Below, in pieces: positions 30,441 through 38,879 of a stretch of DNA of 64,000 bases (position 1 is the stretch's first letter; every line of letters begins with the position of its first letter). Made by a program: the position numbers and the translations under genes. A model generated the notes under the pieces. The model ran no database searches. It was not told the DNA's origin and saw only the letters and a program-made list of their open reading frames with translations. The stretch comes from Acidobacteriaceae bacterium. GTDB taxonomy: Bacteria > Acidobacteriota > Terriglobia > Terriglobales > Acidobacteriaceae. The stretch covers positions 124,338 to 188,337 of the forward strand of contig PLCS01000014.1 of assembly GCA_003134855.1 (NCBI GenBank), in the 5' to 3' direction.

Positions 30441-31438
30441 GGCTGTGCTCCGGGCCGGGGCGGCAGTGTGAAGACCGGCGGCTTGACCTGCTCATCGCGG
30501 AGCTGTCGGCCTGTGTAGTGGACGAATACATCGTCGAGTGTGGTGTTCTGCACGCTGAGGGAAGTCAGAGTTTCTCCCAAAGAAGCGGCTAATTCGACCA
30601 ACTGCATGGTGGTTTTGGAGCCGGAGGAAGTAAGTACGCGATAAAAGCCCTCGCTTTCGGCCTGCACGCTGGTTACGCCATCAAGGCATTCCAGGCGCGC
30701 CTGCCACTCGGGGGTCTCGCGGTCGAAGTGCACTTCGACGACGTTCGCGCCGGGGACGCTGTGCTTCAGCTCGATCGGCGTGCCCAGGGCGACGAGCTTG
30801 CCGTGATCGACGATGGCGATGCGGTCGCAGAGCTTGTCGGCCTCATCCATGTAATGCGTAGTGATGAGAATGCTGAGGTTGCGTTTTGCGCGCAGGTTGC
30901 TGAGCATCTCCCAGACGGCGATGCGGGAGACGGGATCGAGGCCGGTGGTGGGCTCGTCGAGGAAGAAGATGCTGGGGTTGTGCACCAGGCCGCGGGCGAT
31001 TTCAACCCGCCTCCTCATACCGCCAGAGAGTGTCTTGACCTGAGCGCCGCGCCATTTGGTGAGGTCCACGGCTTCGAGCACTTCGGCGATGTTTTTCACG
31101 CGCTCGGCCTTGGGCACGCTGTAGAGCTTGGCGTAGATGCTGAGATTCTCTTCGACGGTAAGGTCGGGGTCGCTGGTGAGAGCCTGGGGAATGACGCCGA
31201 TCAAGTGGCGCACCGCATCAGCTTCTTTGGCCACATCGTGGCCGGCGACGATAGCCTTGCCCGCGGTGAGCGGGATCAGCGTGGTCATCATGCGAATCAG
31301 CGTACTTTTGCCTGCGCCGTTGGGCCCGAGCAGGCCGAAGATTTCGCCCTCGGCAACCGAGAAGCTGACGTCCTTGACGGCTTCAAAGTCGCCGTAGCGC
31401 TTGACGATATGTTCTACGGCTATCGCCGGTGTACTCAT
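30437..31438 (-). CDS. ABC transporter ATP-binding protein
   Basis: 333 residues. Walker A GPNGAGKST (~35-43), Q-loop region, signature LSGGMRRRVEIARGL, Walker B IFFLDEPTTGLDP and the H-loop ITTHYMDEAD are all intact. The C-terminal ~90 residues form the DrrA-like regulatory extension. It powers the permease downstream and belongs to the drug/lipid exporter class with HlyD-type adaptor (similar in layout to E. coli ybhGFSR). It overlaps the HlyD gene's stop and the permease's start by 4 bases each. Confidence 0.92.
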   Translation of the reverse strand: MSTPAIAVEHIVKRYGDFEAVKDVSFSVAEGEIFGLLGPNGAGKSTLIRMMTTLIPLTAGKAIVAGHDVAKEADAVRHLIGVIPQALTSDPDLTVEENLSIYAKLYSVPKAERVKNIAEVLEAVDLTKWRGAQVKTLSGGMRRRVEIARGLVHNPSIFFLDEPTTGLDPVSRIAVWEMLSNLRAKRNLSILITTHYMDEADKLCDRIAIVDHGKLVALGTPIELKHSVPGANVVEVHFDRETPEWQARLECLDGVTSVQAESEGFYRVLTSSGSKTTMQLVELAASLGETLTSLSVQNTTLDDVFVHYTGRQLRDEQVKPPVFTLPPRPGAQP

Positions 31439-32499
31439 GGCTTCACCAGCTTGCTCTTGGGGATATAGACTTCGGCGATCATGCCGGGAACGTAGCGCTC
31501 GCCGGGATTGTCGATGAGCAGCTTGAGTTGAACGGTCTTGATGTCGCGCTTGCGTGCGCTGACGTCGCGCTGGGTAGCAAAATCGGCCTCGGCGGCTTTA
31601 TTGATGACCACGCCCTGGAACGTAGCGCCTGAAGGCATGACGATGCGCAGCGAATCGCCGAGCTGGACAGCGTCGGCCTGGGTTTCAGGCAGCGGAGCGT
31701 AGACCCAGGTTTGGCTCAGGTCCATGATGGTGACGATGGCGGCGCCGGCGGCGACCACCTCACCCTGCCGGGCGGCGCGGACGTTGACCCTGCCGCTGAC
31801 CGGGGCAAAGACCTGCGCGTAACCGAGCTGGACTTTGGCCTGGTCGGCGAGAGCGCGGGCGTTTTCGACTTCGTAGCGCGTCGAGTCCACAGTGCGGGCG
31901 GCGACCGCGCTGAGCAGTTCGTGGGCGCGGGCCTGGCGCAGCGAAGCTTCGGCGGCGGCAACGTTCTCCTTGGCCGCATCGACGGCTGCTTTAGCTGCCT
32001 GGAGACTGGTTACGGCGTCATCTTTTGCCTGTTCACTCATAATCCCCTGCTGCGCCAGCGCCACGGCGCGGCTGGTATCGGCCTGCTGATGGTCATAGTT
32101 GGCCTGGCCCTGGACAAACGTCGCCTTGGCGGCGCGCAACTGTGCCTCGGCATTGACGGTAGCGCTGCCGGTTTCGCCGCGGGTCTGGAGTTCAGACTCG
32201 ACGCTCTCGCCGAGCTTGCCGTTCTGGCTGGCTGCTGTGGCCAAGGCGGCTTTATGCACGGCTTGCAGGTCGTCGCTCTCGATGATGGCGATCAGCTGGC
32301 CGGCCTTCACCTGCTGGCCTTCGTCAACGGTCAGCGTCTGAATGCGCCCGGGAATCCTGCTGCTCACCACCACCTCGTTGGCGTCCACCGTGCCGATCAG
32401 TTGCAGATCGGGTGTGGGGCGCACGGTGACGAAGTACCAGATCAGCGACCCGATGGTCAGCAAGCCCAGAATCACAAAAACTCGATTGCGTGCGTTCAC
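31435..32499 (-). CDS. HlyD-family membrane fusion protein
   Basis: 354 residues: N-terminal membrane anchor (VFVILGLLTIGSLIWYFV), a lipoyl half-domain (GTVDANEVVVSSRIPG), a long coiled-coil hairpin rich in Ala/Gln (~90-215), the second lipoyl half (VFAPVSGRVNVRAARQGEVV) and a beta barrel. It bridges the inner-membrane ABC exporter to an outer-membrane channel. No TolC-type gene is in the operon, so it must recruit one encoded elsewhere. Confidence 0.92.
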   Translation of the reverse strand: MNARNRVFVILGLLTIGSLIWYFVTVRPTPDLQLIGTVDANEVVVSSRIPGRIQTLTVDEGQQVKAGQLIAIIESDDLQAVHKAALATAASQNGKLGESVESELQTRGETGSATVNAEAQLRAAKATFVQGQANYDHQQADTSRAVALAQQGIMSEQAKDDAVTSLQAAKAAVDAAKENVAAAEASLRQARAHELLSAVAARTVDSTRYEVENARALADQAKVQLGYAQVFAPVSGRVNVRAARQGEVVAAGAAIVTIMDLSQTWVYAPLPETQADAVQLGDSLRIVMPSGATFQGVVINKAAEADFATQRDVSARKRDIKTVQLKLLIDNPGERYVPGMIAEVYIPKSKLVKP

Positions 32500-32514
32500 T
32501 TGTGCCTCACTTCT

Positions 32515-33279
32515 TCAAGGACGGTTCAGGACGGTTTCTATTGCAGGCCGGATGATTTTGTTGCCGATCGCGATTATTTCAGGCATCGGCGTCGTCGCCA
32601 GCACCCGGGCGGCCACCCGCGCGCCGTGCCCGCGGTCCATGAAGATGGCCTGCCCAAGAAATTCAATGGCTACCTTTCGCCGGATGTCGAGAGCGGCAGG
32701 CTCCAGTGGATCGAAGCCTTGCGACCATTTGGTCATCGGAGCGGAGAGGAAATAGAATACGTTGGCCCCCAGTCCGGCGTAGATCAACTGCGTCCACTCG
32801 ACCGGAATCAGCTCCCCGGCGGCAATTCCCTCTTTGACCACGGCCTTGACTCTGGCCCACAACGGACGCATCAGCTTCTCGGAGATCGGCCCCATGGCAT
32901 TGGACTCGCCACGATGGAGGCGGATCATCTCCTGCTGCATAAGGCTCTGGAATGCGCGGTTGGAGTACATGCGGTCGAAGTGGTTCAGGATAATGCGCAG
33001 GAACCTTTCACCCGCCGGGGCATCGGCCTCCAGGACGGCAAAACTGTTGGCCCGGACCGTCTCCACCACGGCCTCGAGAGCAGCCACATACAGCTCTTCC
33101 TTGCCCTTGAAGTAGTAGTAAAGCAGCGCCTTATTGACACCGGCTTCCTCGGCTATCTGCTCGGTGCGCGCGCCGGCCAGGCCGTTTTCGCTGAATTCGC
33201 GAATGGCGGCAGCGAGGATGCGCGCGCGGGTCTGGTCGGCGCGTTCGGCCTGGGTGCGGGTTGGGGCAGATGTGGTCAT
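32515..33279 (-). CDS. TetR-family transcriptional regulator
   Basis: 254 residues. The N-terminal HTH is canonical (ARILAAAIREFSENGLAGARTEQIAEEAGVNKALLYYYFKGKEELY, in parts), followed by a variable ligand-binding domain similar to the YbiH/CecR group (C-terminal TetR_C). The gene starts the exporter operon (16 bases to hlyD), and a perfect palindrome lies six bases upstream of its start, so it probably represses its own operon and responds to an exported compound. Confidence 0.9.
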   Translation of the reverse strand: MTTSAPTRTQAERADQTRARILAAAIREFSENGLAGARTEQIAEEAGVNKALLYYYFKGKEELYVAALEAVVETVRANSFAVLEADAPAGERFLRIILNHFDRMYSNRAFQSLMQQEMIRLHRGESNAMGPISEKLMRPLWARVKAVVKEGIAAGELIPVEWTQLIYAGLGANVFYFLSAPMTKWSQGFDPLEPAALDIRRKVAIEFLGQAIFMDRGHGARVAARVLATTPMPEIIAIGNKIIRPAIETVLNRP

Positions 33280-33284
33280 ACTTA

Positions 33285-33298
33285 ACTAACTAGTTAGT
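33285..33298. promoter_or_regulatory. Probable TetR operator
   Basis: ACTAACT-AGTTAGT is a 14-base perfect palindrome six bases upstream of the tetR start codon, in an AT-rich spot between divergent genes (tetR operon and cyaY). Its placement over the likely -10/start region fits autorepression. Confidence 0.7.
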
Positions 33299-33418
33299 AA
33301 ATTAGCATATCTATCTTGGAGATGCAATCCATCCCTGGATTTTGTTTTGATGCTTCTTTCGCGCTGCGGAGTTCTGCCGGCAACGGGCTGCGGCGATAGA
33401 AGTTGTTAGACTGGAAAT

Positions 33419-33742
33419 ATGTTGGATGAATTGCAGTTTCGCCGCGTAGCGGAAGCCGCTCTCGACTCGCTGATGCAGCACTTGATTCTGCGCGAGGAAG
33501 AGGCGGAGTCCGGTTTTGAGGTGGACGAACAGAACGGTGTGTTGAACGTGGCCTTCGAGGAACCGGCGGGCAAGTTCGTGATTACGCCCAACGCGCCGGT
33601 GCGGCAGATTTGGATTTCGGCGCTCTCGACCAGCTTCAAGCTCGACTGGGACGAGGCAAATTCGGCGTTCATCCTGCCACGCACCGGGGAGCACCTGATG
33701 GCGCTCGTCGACCGGCTGATTGGGGAACATCTGGCAAGCTAA
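33419..33742 (+). CDS. cyaY: Frataxin-like iron donor protein
   Basis: 107 residues, the normal bacterial frataxin length. The acidic first helix (LREEEAESGFEVDEQNGVL), VNVAFEE-like strand (LNVAFEEPAGKFVITPNAPVRQIWISA, in parts) and IWIS-WDE core are typical. It binds iron and modulates IscS during Fe-S cluster assembly. No isc genes are near. Divergent from the tetR operon; a family B palindrome lies 30 bases past its stop. Confidence 0.85.
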   Translation: MLDELQFRRVAEAALDSLMQHLILREEEAESGFEVDEQNGVLNVAFEEPAGKFVITPNAPVRQIWISALSTSFKLDWDEANSAFILPRTGEHLMALVDRLIGEHLAS

Positions 33743-33771
33743 GGTCAGAGAACCGAGTTTATCGCAGGAAT

Positions 33772-33797
33772 CCCAGGTCTCATCATCGAGACCTGGG
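33772..33797. repeat. Palindromic repeat, family B
   Basis: CCCAGGTCTC-ATCATC-GAGACCTGGG, perfect 10-bp stem followed by GTGCCC. It lies between the convergent cyaY and pstS genes and may act as a shared terminator. Confidence 0.8.
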
Positions 33798-33816
33798 GTG
33801 CCCTGCTTTGCCGATA

Positions 33817-34818
33817 CTACTGCAACGAATAGATGGTCTTGAGTTCCTTTTCCACCAGATTCTTGGGCAGCGGCGCATAGGAGAGGTCGGCCGCTTCGCT
33901 CTCGCCGGAGGTGACGATCCAGCTCAGCAGATCCTTGATCACCTTGCCCTTGGCTGGGTCGGCGGACTTGAGCGGCACCAGCAGCCAGGTGAAGCTGGAG
34001 ATGGGATATGCATCCTTGCCGGGCGCATTCGTGATGGAGATGCGGTAGTCGTTGGGAAACTGTTTGATGCCGGCGGCCGCCGCAGTCACGCCATCGATCG
34101 AGGCGGTAATATAATTACCGGCTACATTCTTGACCGAGCCGTAGCTGATCTTGTTCTGTAGCGCATAGATCAGTTCAATGTAGCCAATCGAACCGTTCAG
34201 TTGGCGTACATAGCCGGCCACACCCTCATTGCCTTTGCCGGCAACGCCTGTCGGCCAGGCGACAGATGCGCCCTTGCCGGGGCCTGCGGCCCACTCCAGG
34301 CTGACCTTGCTCAGATAATCGGTAAAGATGTAGGTGGTTCCGCTGCCGTCGGCGCGGTGAACGACGATGATCTTCAGGTTGGGCAGATTCACGCCCGGAT
34401 TGTCCTTGGCGATGCGCGGGTCGCTCCAGTTGGTGATCTTACCCAGGAAGATGTCAGCCAGCACATCGCCGCTGAAGCGCAGGCTGGTGATTCCGGGAAC
34501 ATTGAAGGCCGGCACATCGGCGCCCATCACGGTGGGAATATGAATGAGCTTGGTCTTGGACGGCGCCAACTGTTCGTCGGTGGCTGGACCGTCTGTCGCG
34601 CCGAAGTCCACCAGGCCGGCCACCATCTGACGGATGCCACCGCCGGAACCAATCGATTGATAGTTGATCTCGACGCCGGGATGCGCCGCGCTGTACTCGC
34701 TGAACCACTTGGAGTAAATCGGATAGGGGAAGGTCGCGCCCGCCCCGGTCAACTTCTGAGCCTGAGCCGTGCTCAAGGCCACAACCAACAATCCAACAAC
34801 AATCAACGTTTTCTTCAC
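33817..34818 (-). CDS. pstS: Phosphate-binding periplasmic protein
   Basis: 333 residues starting at a GTG with GGGAGA 6 bases upstream. A signal peptide ends at AQA; the mature start LTGAGATFPYPIYSKWF is diagnostic for PstS, and phosphate-ligand stretches SGGGIRQ and RADGSGTT are intact. It captures inorganic phosphate for the PstCAB transporter. pstC, pstA, pstB and phoU are not beside it, so this is a detached copy or one whose partners are elsewhere. Confidence 0.95.
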   Translation of the reverse strand: MKKTLIVVGLLVVALSTAQAQKLTGAGATFPYPIYSKWFSEYSAAHPGVEINYQSIGSGGGIRQMVAGLVDFGATDGPATDEQLAPSKTKLIHIPTVMGADVPAFNVPGITSLRFSGDVLADIFLGKITNWSDPRIAKDNPGVNLPNLKIIVVHRADGSGTTYIFTDYLSKVSLEWAAGPGKGASVAWPTGVAGKGNEGVAGYVRQLNGSIGYIELIYALQNKISYGSVKNVAGNYITASIDGVTAAAAGIKQFPNDYRISITNAPGKDAYPISSFTWLLVPLKSADPAKGKVIKDLLSWIVTSGESEAADLSYAPLPKNLVEKELKTIYSLQ

Positions 34819-34916
34819 GAAAATCTCCCTTGTAGTATTTCTTCCGTACTCAATTGTCTACGGCAAATGTTACGGGCGTTTGAATATGCGGAAGATTCTG
34901 GTTTTTTTCAACGAGC

Positions 34917-34953
34917 TTCACCCCTGTTCCCTGTTCTCTATTCCCTGTTCCCG
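34917..34953. repeat. CCCTGTTCCCTATTCCC short tandem tract
   Basis: Five imperfect 7-base units (CCCTGTT, CCCTGTT, CTCTATT, CCCTGTT). The same tract type occurs at 48955-48996 and 62339-62371 and, reversed, near 50088. Confidence 0.6.
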
Positions 34954-35076
34954 GCTTCTCCGGTATACACTCATCCCAAGCCTATGCCTGTCCGCGCCGC
35001 GCTGGCTGTGCTGCTCAGTTAGGCCAATCGAGAACCGGCGCGCCCAGATTGATGATGTGGGTCACCGCGCACCGGT

Positions 35077-35541
35077 TCAGGGGATCCTCACCCAGTTCTC
35101 TGTCCGCCCCAGCAGGGAGATGCCGATGTAGCCGCGCAGATGGAGACTGTCCTTGCTGACGGTCCAGATCTTGCCCTTATATTCCTTTCCATTCTCCGGG
35201 TCTACAACGGTTCCCTCCACCCAATCGTCGCCGTTCGGATGGAAGTTGCGCATGAAGACCATGCCCAGAATCAGCTGGTTCTTGTATTCACCGGAGCACT
35301 TGTCGCACACATCCCGCGGAGTGCGCCCGGGGCGTACCTGCGTGACCCGGCCAAAGAGCTTGCCGTTTTCCAGGTAGATCTCCGCCTGGCCTCCGGGCCC
35401 TTCGCTGTTGACGATCTGCCAGTGGCCGATAGCGTTCTGCAGCTTCGGCGAGAGTTGCTGCGCGCTGGCTCCGGCAACGAAAACCAGCGCCAAAAAAGCC
35501 AGAGCGAGGACGCAGAGGCGATAGTGTTGAATCATTTTCAA
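35077..35541 (-). CDS. DUF2147 family secreted protein
   Basis: 154 residues. A signal peptide ends at ASAQQ. The body carries DUF2147 features: GHWQIVNSEGPGGQAEIYLENGKLFGRV (in parts), two Cys in RDVCDKCSG, MRNFHPNGDDWVEGTVVDPENGKEYKGKIW. Function of the family is not established; it forms a small lipocalin-like barrel. TTG 35541 is favoured because GGAGAGG lies 5 bases ahead; an ATG two codons later has poorer spacing. Confidence 0.8.
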   Translation of the reverse strand: MKMIQHYRLCVLALAFLALVFVAGASAQQLSPKLQNAIGHWQIVNSEGPGGQAEIYLENGKLFGRVTQVRPGRTPRDVCDKCSGEYKNQLILGMVFMRNFHPNGDDWVEGTVVDPENGKEYKGKIWTVSKDSLHLRGYIGISLLGRTENWVRIP

Positions 35542-35647
35542 GATGACCTCTCCTTTGCAAGGATTATAGGACGCTGATGCCGGATTGGGATGCGGACGAT
35601 AGAGAGCTAGGCCTTTATGTCACACTTGAAGAGTAGGCGCATAAACC

Positions 35648-36178
35648 TTACGGCATATTGGACTTCAGCTTGATCAGTTCCCCGTCCACAACGAACCTGC
35701 CGTGCCCGCAATGATGGATGGTCTTCGGATTTTTCTGCGCCGGATCGGACCAGGCCTTGAGAACTTCCAAAACGAAGAGATTGAACTTGTTCACGAGATG
35801 GGTATCGACCACCCGGCATTCGAGATTGGCGAAGCACTCGGCCACCAGAGGCGGCGTCACGCGCTCGGCCGGCGCCGGCGTCAGACCGAATCTCTTGAAT
35901 TTGTCCACATCCTTGCCCGAGCAGTTGCCGATGGCCACGACTTTGGACGCGAGTTCCAGCGCCGGAATGGCGATTACGCACTCTTTCGTCGCCCGCAGCG
36001 CGGCAAAGCTGTGATTGGCGTTGCTGACGACACAGGCAATCAGCGGCGGCTCGAACTCGACCATCGTCTGCCAGGACATGGTCATCACGTTGGCGCGGCC
36101 CTTGTGGGTTGTGGTCAGCAACACCACCGGCCCCGGTTCTAGCAACTGGTAGACCTTCGCGAGCGTCAGGTTCTTCAT
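35648..36178 (-). CDS. Flavin reductase-like FMN-binding protein
   Basis: 176 residues from ATG 36178, which overlaps the stop of the preceding dehydrogenase (ATGA), so it is translationally coupled. The flavin reductase split-barrel is seen in VVLLTTTHKGRANVMTMSWQTM and PPLIACVVSNANHSFAALR. Such proteins bind FMN and reduce or use flavin, sometimes as a partner of an oxygenase; no oxygenase is here. It was chosen over a start six codons earlier because of the overlap. Confidence 0.85.
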   Translation of the reverse strand: MKNLTLAKVYQLLEPGPVVLLTTTHKGRANVMTMSWQTMVEFEPPLIACVVSNANHSFAALRATKECVIAIPALELASKVVAIGNCSGKDVDKFKRFGLTPAPAERVTPPLVAECFANLECRVVDTHLVNKFNLFVLEVLKAWSDPAQKNPKTIHHCGHGRFVVDGELIKLKSNMP

Positions 36179-37194
36179 TGCGGCAGGGCCTCCCATTGGC
36201 CCGACCTGGCCGAGTTGAAGATGGCTTCAATCACTGCCATATTCCGGATCGAATCTTCCAGGGGAACAGGCGCCGGCGTGCCTTCAAAGACAGCTTTGGC
36301 AAAGGCGTCGCCTTGCAGCGTGTACTGATCGCAGGCGGGAAAGGTCTCGGTCGTGATGCCCGCGCCGCGCAGATCACCGCTGGAGTCGATGAACAAGCGT
36401 GCCGGGCGGTCGGGTTGCGCGTTGATGGGAATCTCCAGCGTGATGCATCCGCGTGTGCCCAGGATCTGAATCTGCTGATGGGGAATCAGTTGTGTGCTGC
36501 ACGTGAAGACCGCTTGGCCGCCGGGAAAGTCGAGCAGCGCCGAGGTGAGCCGGTCGATGCCCAGCTGCGGGTCGCGGTCGATGAGTCCGACAACGCGGCG
36601 GGGCTCCTGGCGGAAGGCGTAGCGCGCCGTGTGAATGAGATAGCAGCCGATGTCCATCAGGCCGCCGCCACCCCATTCCACCTTGCTGCGAACGTTGGCG
36701 GGATCGGTGTTGAAGTAGCTGTAAACGCCGGAGATGGCGCGCAATTCGCCTATCCGCCCTTCATCCAGCAGCGCTCGGACACGCTGCCACTGCGGATGGC
36801 AGTTGATCATGAAGGCCTCGGCGATCTGGACACCGGTGCGGGCGCGCACTTCGAGCAGCGTTTCGGCCTCCGCGGCGGTCAGGCTGAGCGGCTTTTCGCA
36901 CAGCACGTGCTTGCCGGCCTCGGCAGCCTTCGCCGTCCAGGGAACGTGCAGGTGATTCGGCAGCGGAATGTAGATCGCGTCGATTTGGGGGTCAGCCAGC
37001 AACTCCTCGTAGGAGCCGTACGCGGTGGGAATGCCGAGCTTGCTCGCCGCCTGCCGCGCCCTGTCCAGATCGCGCGAGGCGATGGCGTTGACGGTGGTGA
37101 GCTGCCCGCGCTGCATTGCGGGGATAACGTGTTCAAGGCCGATCTTGGCGGTGCTGAGGATGCCCCAGCGAAGTTTGGTCTGCATGGCACTCAT
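36175..37194 (-). CDS. Gfo/Idh/MocA family NAD(P)-dependent oxidoreductase
   Basis: 339 residues. N-terminal Rossmann fold (LRWGILSTAKIGLEHVIPAM), CEKPLSLTAAEAETLLE with the conserved Lys, and a GGGGLMDIGCYLIHTARYAF segment with the catalytic Asp/His region. Similar to dihydrodiol/xylose dehydrogenases. It would oxidise or reduce a sugar or cyclitol. It is the first gene of a two-gene unit with the flavin reductase. Confidence 0.88.
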   Translation of the reverse strand: MSAMQTKLRWGILSTAKIGLEHVIPAMQRGQLTTVNAIASRDLDRARQAASKLGIPTAYGSYEELLADPQIDAIYIPLPNHLHVPWTAKAAEAGKHVLCEKPLSLTAAEAETLLEVRARTGVQIAEAFMINCHPQWQRVRALLDEGRIGELRAISGVYSYFNTDPANVRSKVEWGGGGLMDIGCYLIHTARYAFRQEPRRVVGLIDRDPQLGIDRLTSALLDFPGGQAVFTCSTQLIPHQQIQILGTRGCITLEIPINAQPDRPARLFIDSSGDLRGAGITTETFPACDQYTLQGDAFAKAVFEGTPAPVPLEDSIRNMAVIEAIFNSARSGQWEALPQ

Positions 37195-37282
37195 GATAAA
37201 CGAAGTGAGACGGAACCGGGCGCATCACTGGCGTCGCGCATCACCGAGGTTGCTGGATCACAATTTCCGCTTGCAATCTAAA

Positions 37283-37570
37283 TCAGGAGTGCTGGAGGCG
37301 GGGGAGCGGATTGACGTGGATTTTGCTCACCCTGGTGATCTGCCATAGGTCGTACTGGGCCTGCATACGCAACCAGACTTCGGGCGAAGAAGTGCCGAAC
37401 GCTGCGGCGAGACGCACAGCCATCTCCGGCGAAACGGCGGCTTTACCGTTTAGCACGCGGGAGACAGTCACCCGGCTCACGCCCAGATGCTCGGCCGCCG
37501 CCGAGACGGTCATCTCGCCAAGATACTCACGAATGACTTCGCCGGGATGCGGTGGGTTGTGCATACGCAT
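37283..37570 (-). CDS. higA: Antitoxin of HigBA system
   Basis: 95 residues from ATG 37570, which has GGAG/GAGGAG ahead of it. The HTH_3 domain is typical: [54 protein letters not shown] (in parts), [15 protein letters not shown]. It should neutralise HigB and repress the operon. Its start lies 61 bases inside the toxin gene, an unusually long overlap for this family. Confidence 0.92.
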   Translation of the reverse strand: MRMHNPPHPGEVIREYLGEMTVSAAAEHLGVSRVTVSRVLNGKAAVSPEMAVRLAAAFGTSSPEVWLRMQAQYDLWQITRVSKIHVNPLPRLQHS

Positions 37571-37863
37571 GGCTCGTTCTCCTCTCCGTGGTAGTCCTGG
37601 TAATCGACCAGGATGGCGTCTTCTCCCTCGAAGCGAAAGGTGAGACGCCAGTTTCCGCTTACCGTGACCGGCCTGTGGCTCTTGAGGTCGCCGTGCAAGG
37701 GGTGAAGCCGCCATCCGGGCGCATCCAGATCCTCGGGCGTGCCGGCATCGTCAAGCATTGTCAACTGGAGACGCAAACGCACGGCGTGCTGAGCCTGAAT
37801 CCTCACCTTTGAACCTGTGCGGAAGAATTTCTCCAGCCCCTTGTGCGCGAAGCTCCTGATCAC
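37510..37863 (-). CDS. higB: Toxin of HigBA system, C-terminally extended
   Basis: 117 residues, RelE/ParE fold, mRNA interferase: [71 protein letters not shown]. Canonical HigB ends at the DYH motif at about 92 residues. Here the frame continues for 25 residues ([23 protein letters not shown]) overlapping higA. Either the native stop was lost or the tail is a true extension. Catalytic Arg/His-type residues look intact. Confidence 0.9.
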   Translation of the reverse strand: MIRSFAHKGLEKFFRTGSKVRIQAQHAVRLRLQLTMLDDAGTPEDLDAPGWRLHPLHGDLKSHRPVTVSGNWRLTFRFEGEDAILVDYQDYHGEENEPCVCTTHRIPAKSFVSILAR

Positions 37864-37971
37864 AAAATCAGTGTTTCGTTTAGCGATAGAGAAGTCAAGG
37901 AGCGGTGTACAGCAGGGCGCTGAGATCGAATCCGGGTCTCAAATACGAAGGGCATATGAGGTTTGTAGTAT

Positions 37972-37997
37972 TCCAGGTCCGAAAATCCGGAGTTGGC
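37972..37997. repeat. Degenerate family B palindrome
   Basis: CCAGGTCCGAAAATCCGGA matches the copy at 43170 exactly over 19 bases, but the right arm has decayed (AGTTGG for CCTGGG). Confidence 0.6.
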
Positions 37998-38128
37998 CAA
38001 CCGGTCGAAGGGTTAGGACCAATGGCGGAACGCCGGGGATCCTGCCAGACCGCCCGTGGATTTGTTCCAGCCGTACCCTGGCGAACAGATGCACGCTTGA
38101 CGGTTGAAGAAAAAGGATAAATTTTTAT

Positions 38129-38157
38129 TTGACACTCAAATGCGTTGTATGTACTAT
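38129..38157 (+). promoter_or_regulatory. Strong sigma-70-like promoter
   Basis: TTGACA at 38129-38134, a 17-base spacer, and TACTAT at 38152-38157. It is the best promoter match I saw in the window and points at the repeat-peptide gene, giving a leader of about 285 bases. Confidence 0.6.
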
Positions 38158-38449
38158 TACGAAAGTTGTAGGCCTGAATCAAAAAGCGTTACCAAAACTC
38201 CCTTGAAATACATCACTTCTTCTCCGTTTATTTGTGAGAACGTAACTTTGAACGTAGAAGGGGGAACTCTGCCGGACACGCCATCGAACGGATCGGGCGA
38301 AGCGCCTCCTGACCCGTCGGCAGAATGGAATCCCTGCTCAGATCAACCCCATTCGGATTTGAGTATCTTTGCATCTTCGGCCCGAATGCCGGGTCTAGGG
38401 TGGAAACGCCGCACAAACGAAGTAGACAATGCATCACGAGGAGGTTTCA

Positions 38450-38848
38450 ATGGCAACCATGAACAGTGTTGGGATGAATTTGACTGTGTTCGGATTCAAT
38501 GATGTACCGACTATGGCCGGGATCTTCAAAGCTGAGCAATCCGAGCACCATGATCCGGGCCAAGGGGCCCAGAGTTCAAGCGAAAAAGGTGAGAGCGTTG
38601 ATGCGCCGCTGAATAAGGGTACTGCGGGCACGGATGCTCAAAACCGGCGTAACAAGGGCTTGGACGAGTTGGAGAAGAAGGGCACAGCGGGACAGGATGC
38701 CCAGAGCCGCCGCAGCAAGCTTGAAGTCGACGAGTTGCAGAAGAAAGGCACAGCGGGCACGGATGCTCAAAACCGGCGCACCAAGGATCTGGACGAGCCG
38801 CTGGGGAAGGGCACTGCGGGTCAGGACTCTCAGGGCCGGCGCAACTAA
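38450..38848 (+). CDS. Repeat-containing small protein, candidate RiPP precursor
   Basis: 132 residues from ATG 38450, with an excellent ribosome site (GAGGAGG, 5 bases before); a start seven codons earlier is less likely. I do not recognise a family. The first ~54 residues (MATMNSVGMNLTVFGFNDVP ...) look like a leader without signal peptide. Four repeats follow at residues 56-67, 77-88, 99-110 and 120-131, all fitting KGTAG(T/Q)D(A/S)Q(N/S/G)RR, spaced 21-22 residues by acidic linkers (LDELEK, VDELQK, LDEPLG). The protein is highly hydrophilic and lacks Cys. The following gene, 31 bases downstream, encodes an asparagine-synthetase-like ATP enzyme. That pairing (repeat substrate plus amide-forming enzyme) suggests a multi-core modified peptide. 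This role is inference; a plain low-complexity protein remains possible. Confidence 0.7.
   Translation: MATMNSVGMNLTVFGFNDVPTMAGIFKAEQSEHHDPGQGAQSSSEKGESVDAPLNKGTAGTDAQNRRNKGLDELEKKGTAGQDAQSRRSKLEVDELQKKGTAGTDAQNRRTKDLDEPLGKGTAGQDSQGRRN
38615..38842 (+). repeat. Four tandem repeats in the small protein gene
   Basis: Units 1 and 3 share KGTAGTDAQNRR; units 2 and 4 share KGTAGQD. The DNA of units 1 and 3 (CACGGATGCTCAAAACCGGC) is nearly identical, so a two-repeat block was duplicated. Periods are 63, 66 and 63 bases; the final unit ends at the stop. Confidence 0.85.
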
Positions 38849-38879
38849 GGCGGCGAACTGGTAAAGGCTGAGGTCCATA

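Larger units (their letters stand above)
37864..38449. other. 586-base gap upstream of the repeat peptide gene
   Basis: It holds a decayed family B palindrome (37972-37997), then an AT-rich stretch (about 38105-38265) with a near-consensus promoter at 38129, and a ~290-base untranslated leader. The AT content contrasts with the flanking genes. No convincing ORF of its own; the open frame starting at 38104 has no ribosome site. Confidence 0.55.

Noticed and set aside
33817-34818. Complete pst operon
   Set aside because: Only pstS is present; the adjacent genes are unrelated.
38104-38502. Longer ORF beginning at 38104 as a leader-peptide gene
   Set aside because: No ribosome site, starts before the promoter and overlaps the strong start at 38450 in another frame.
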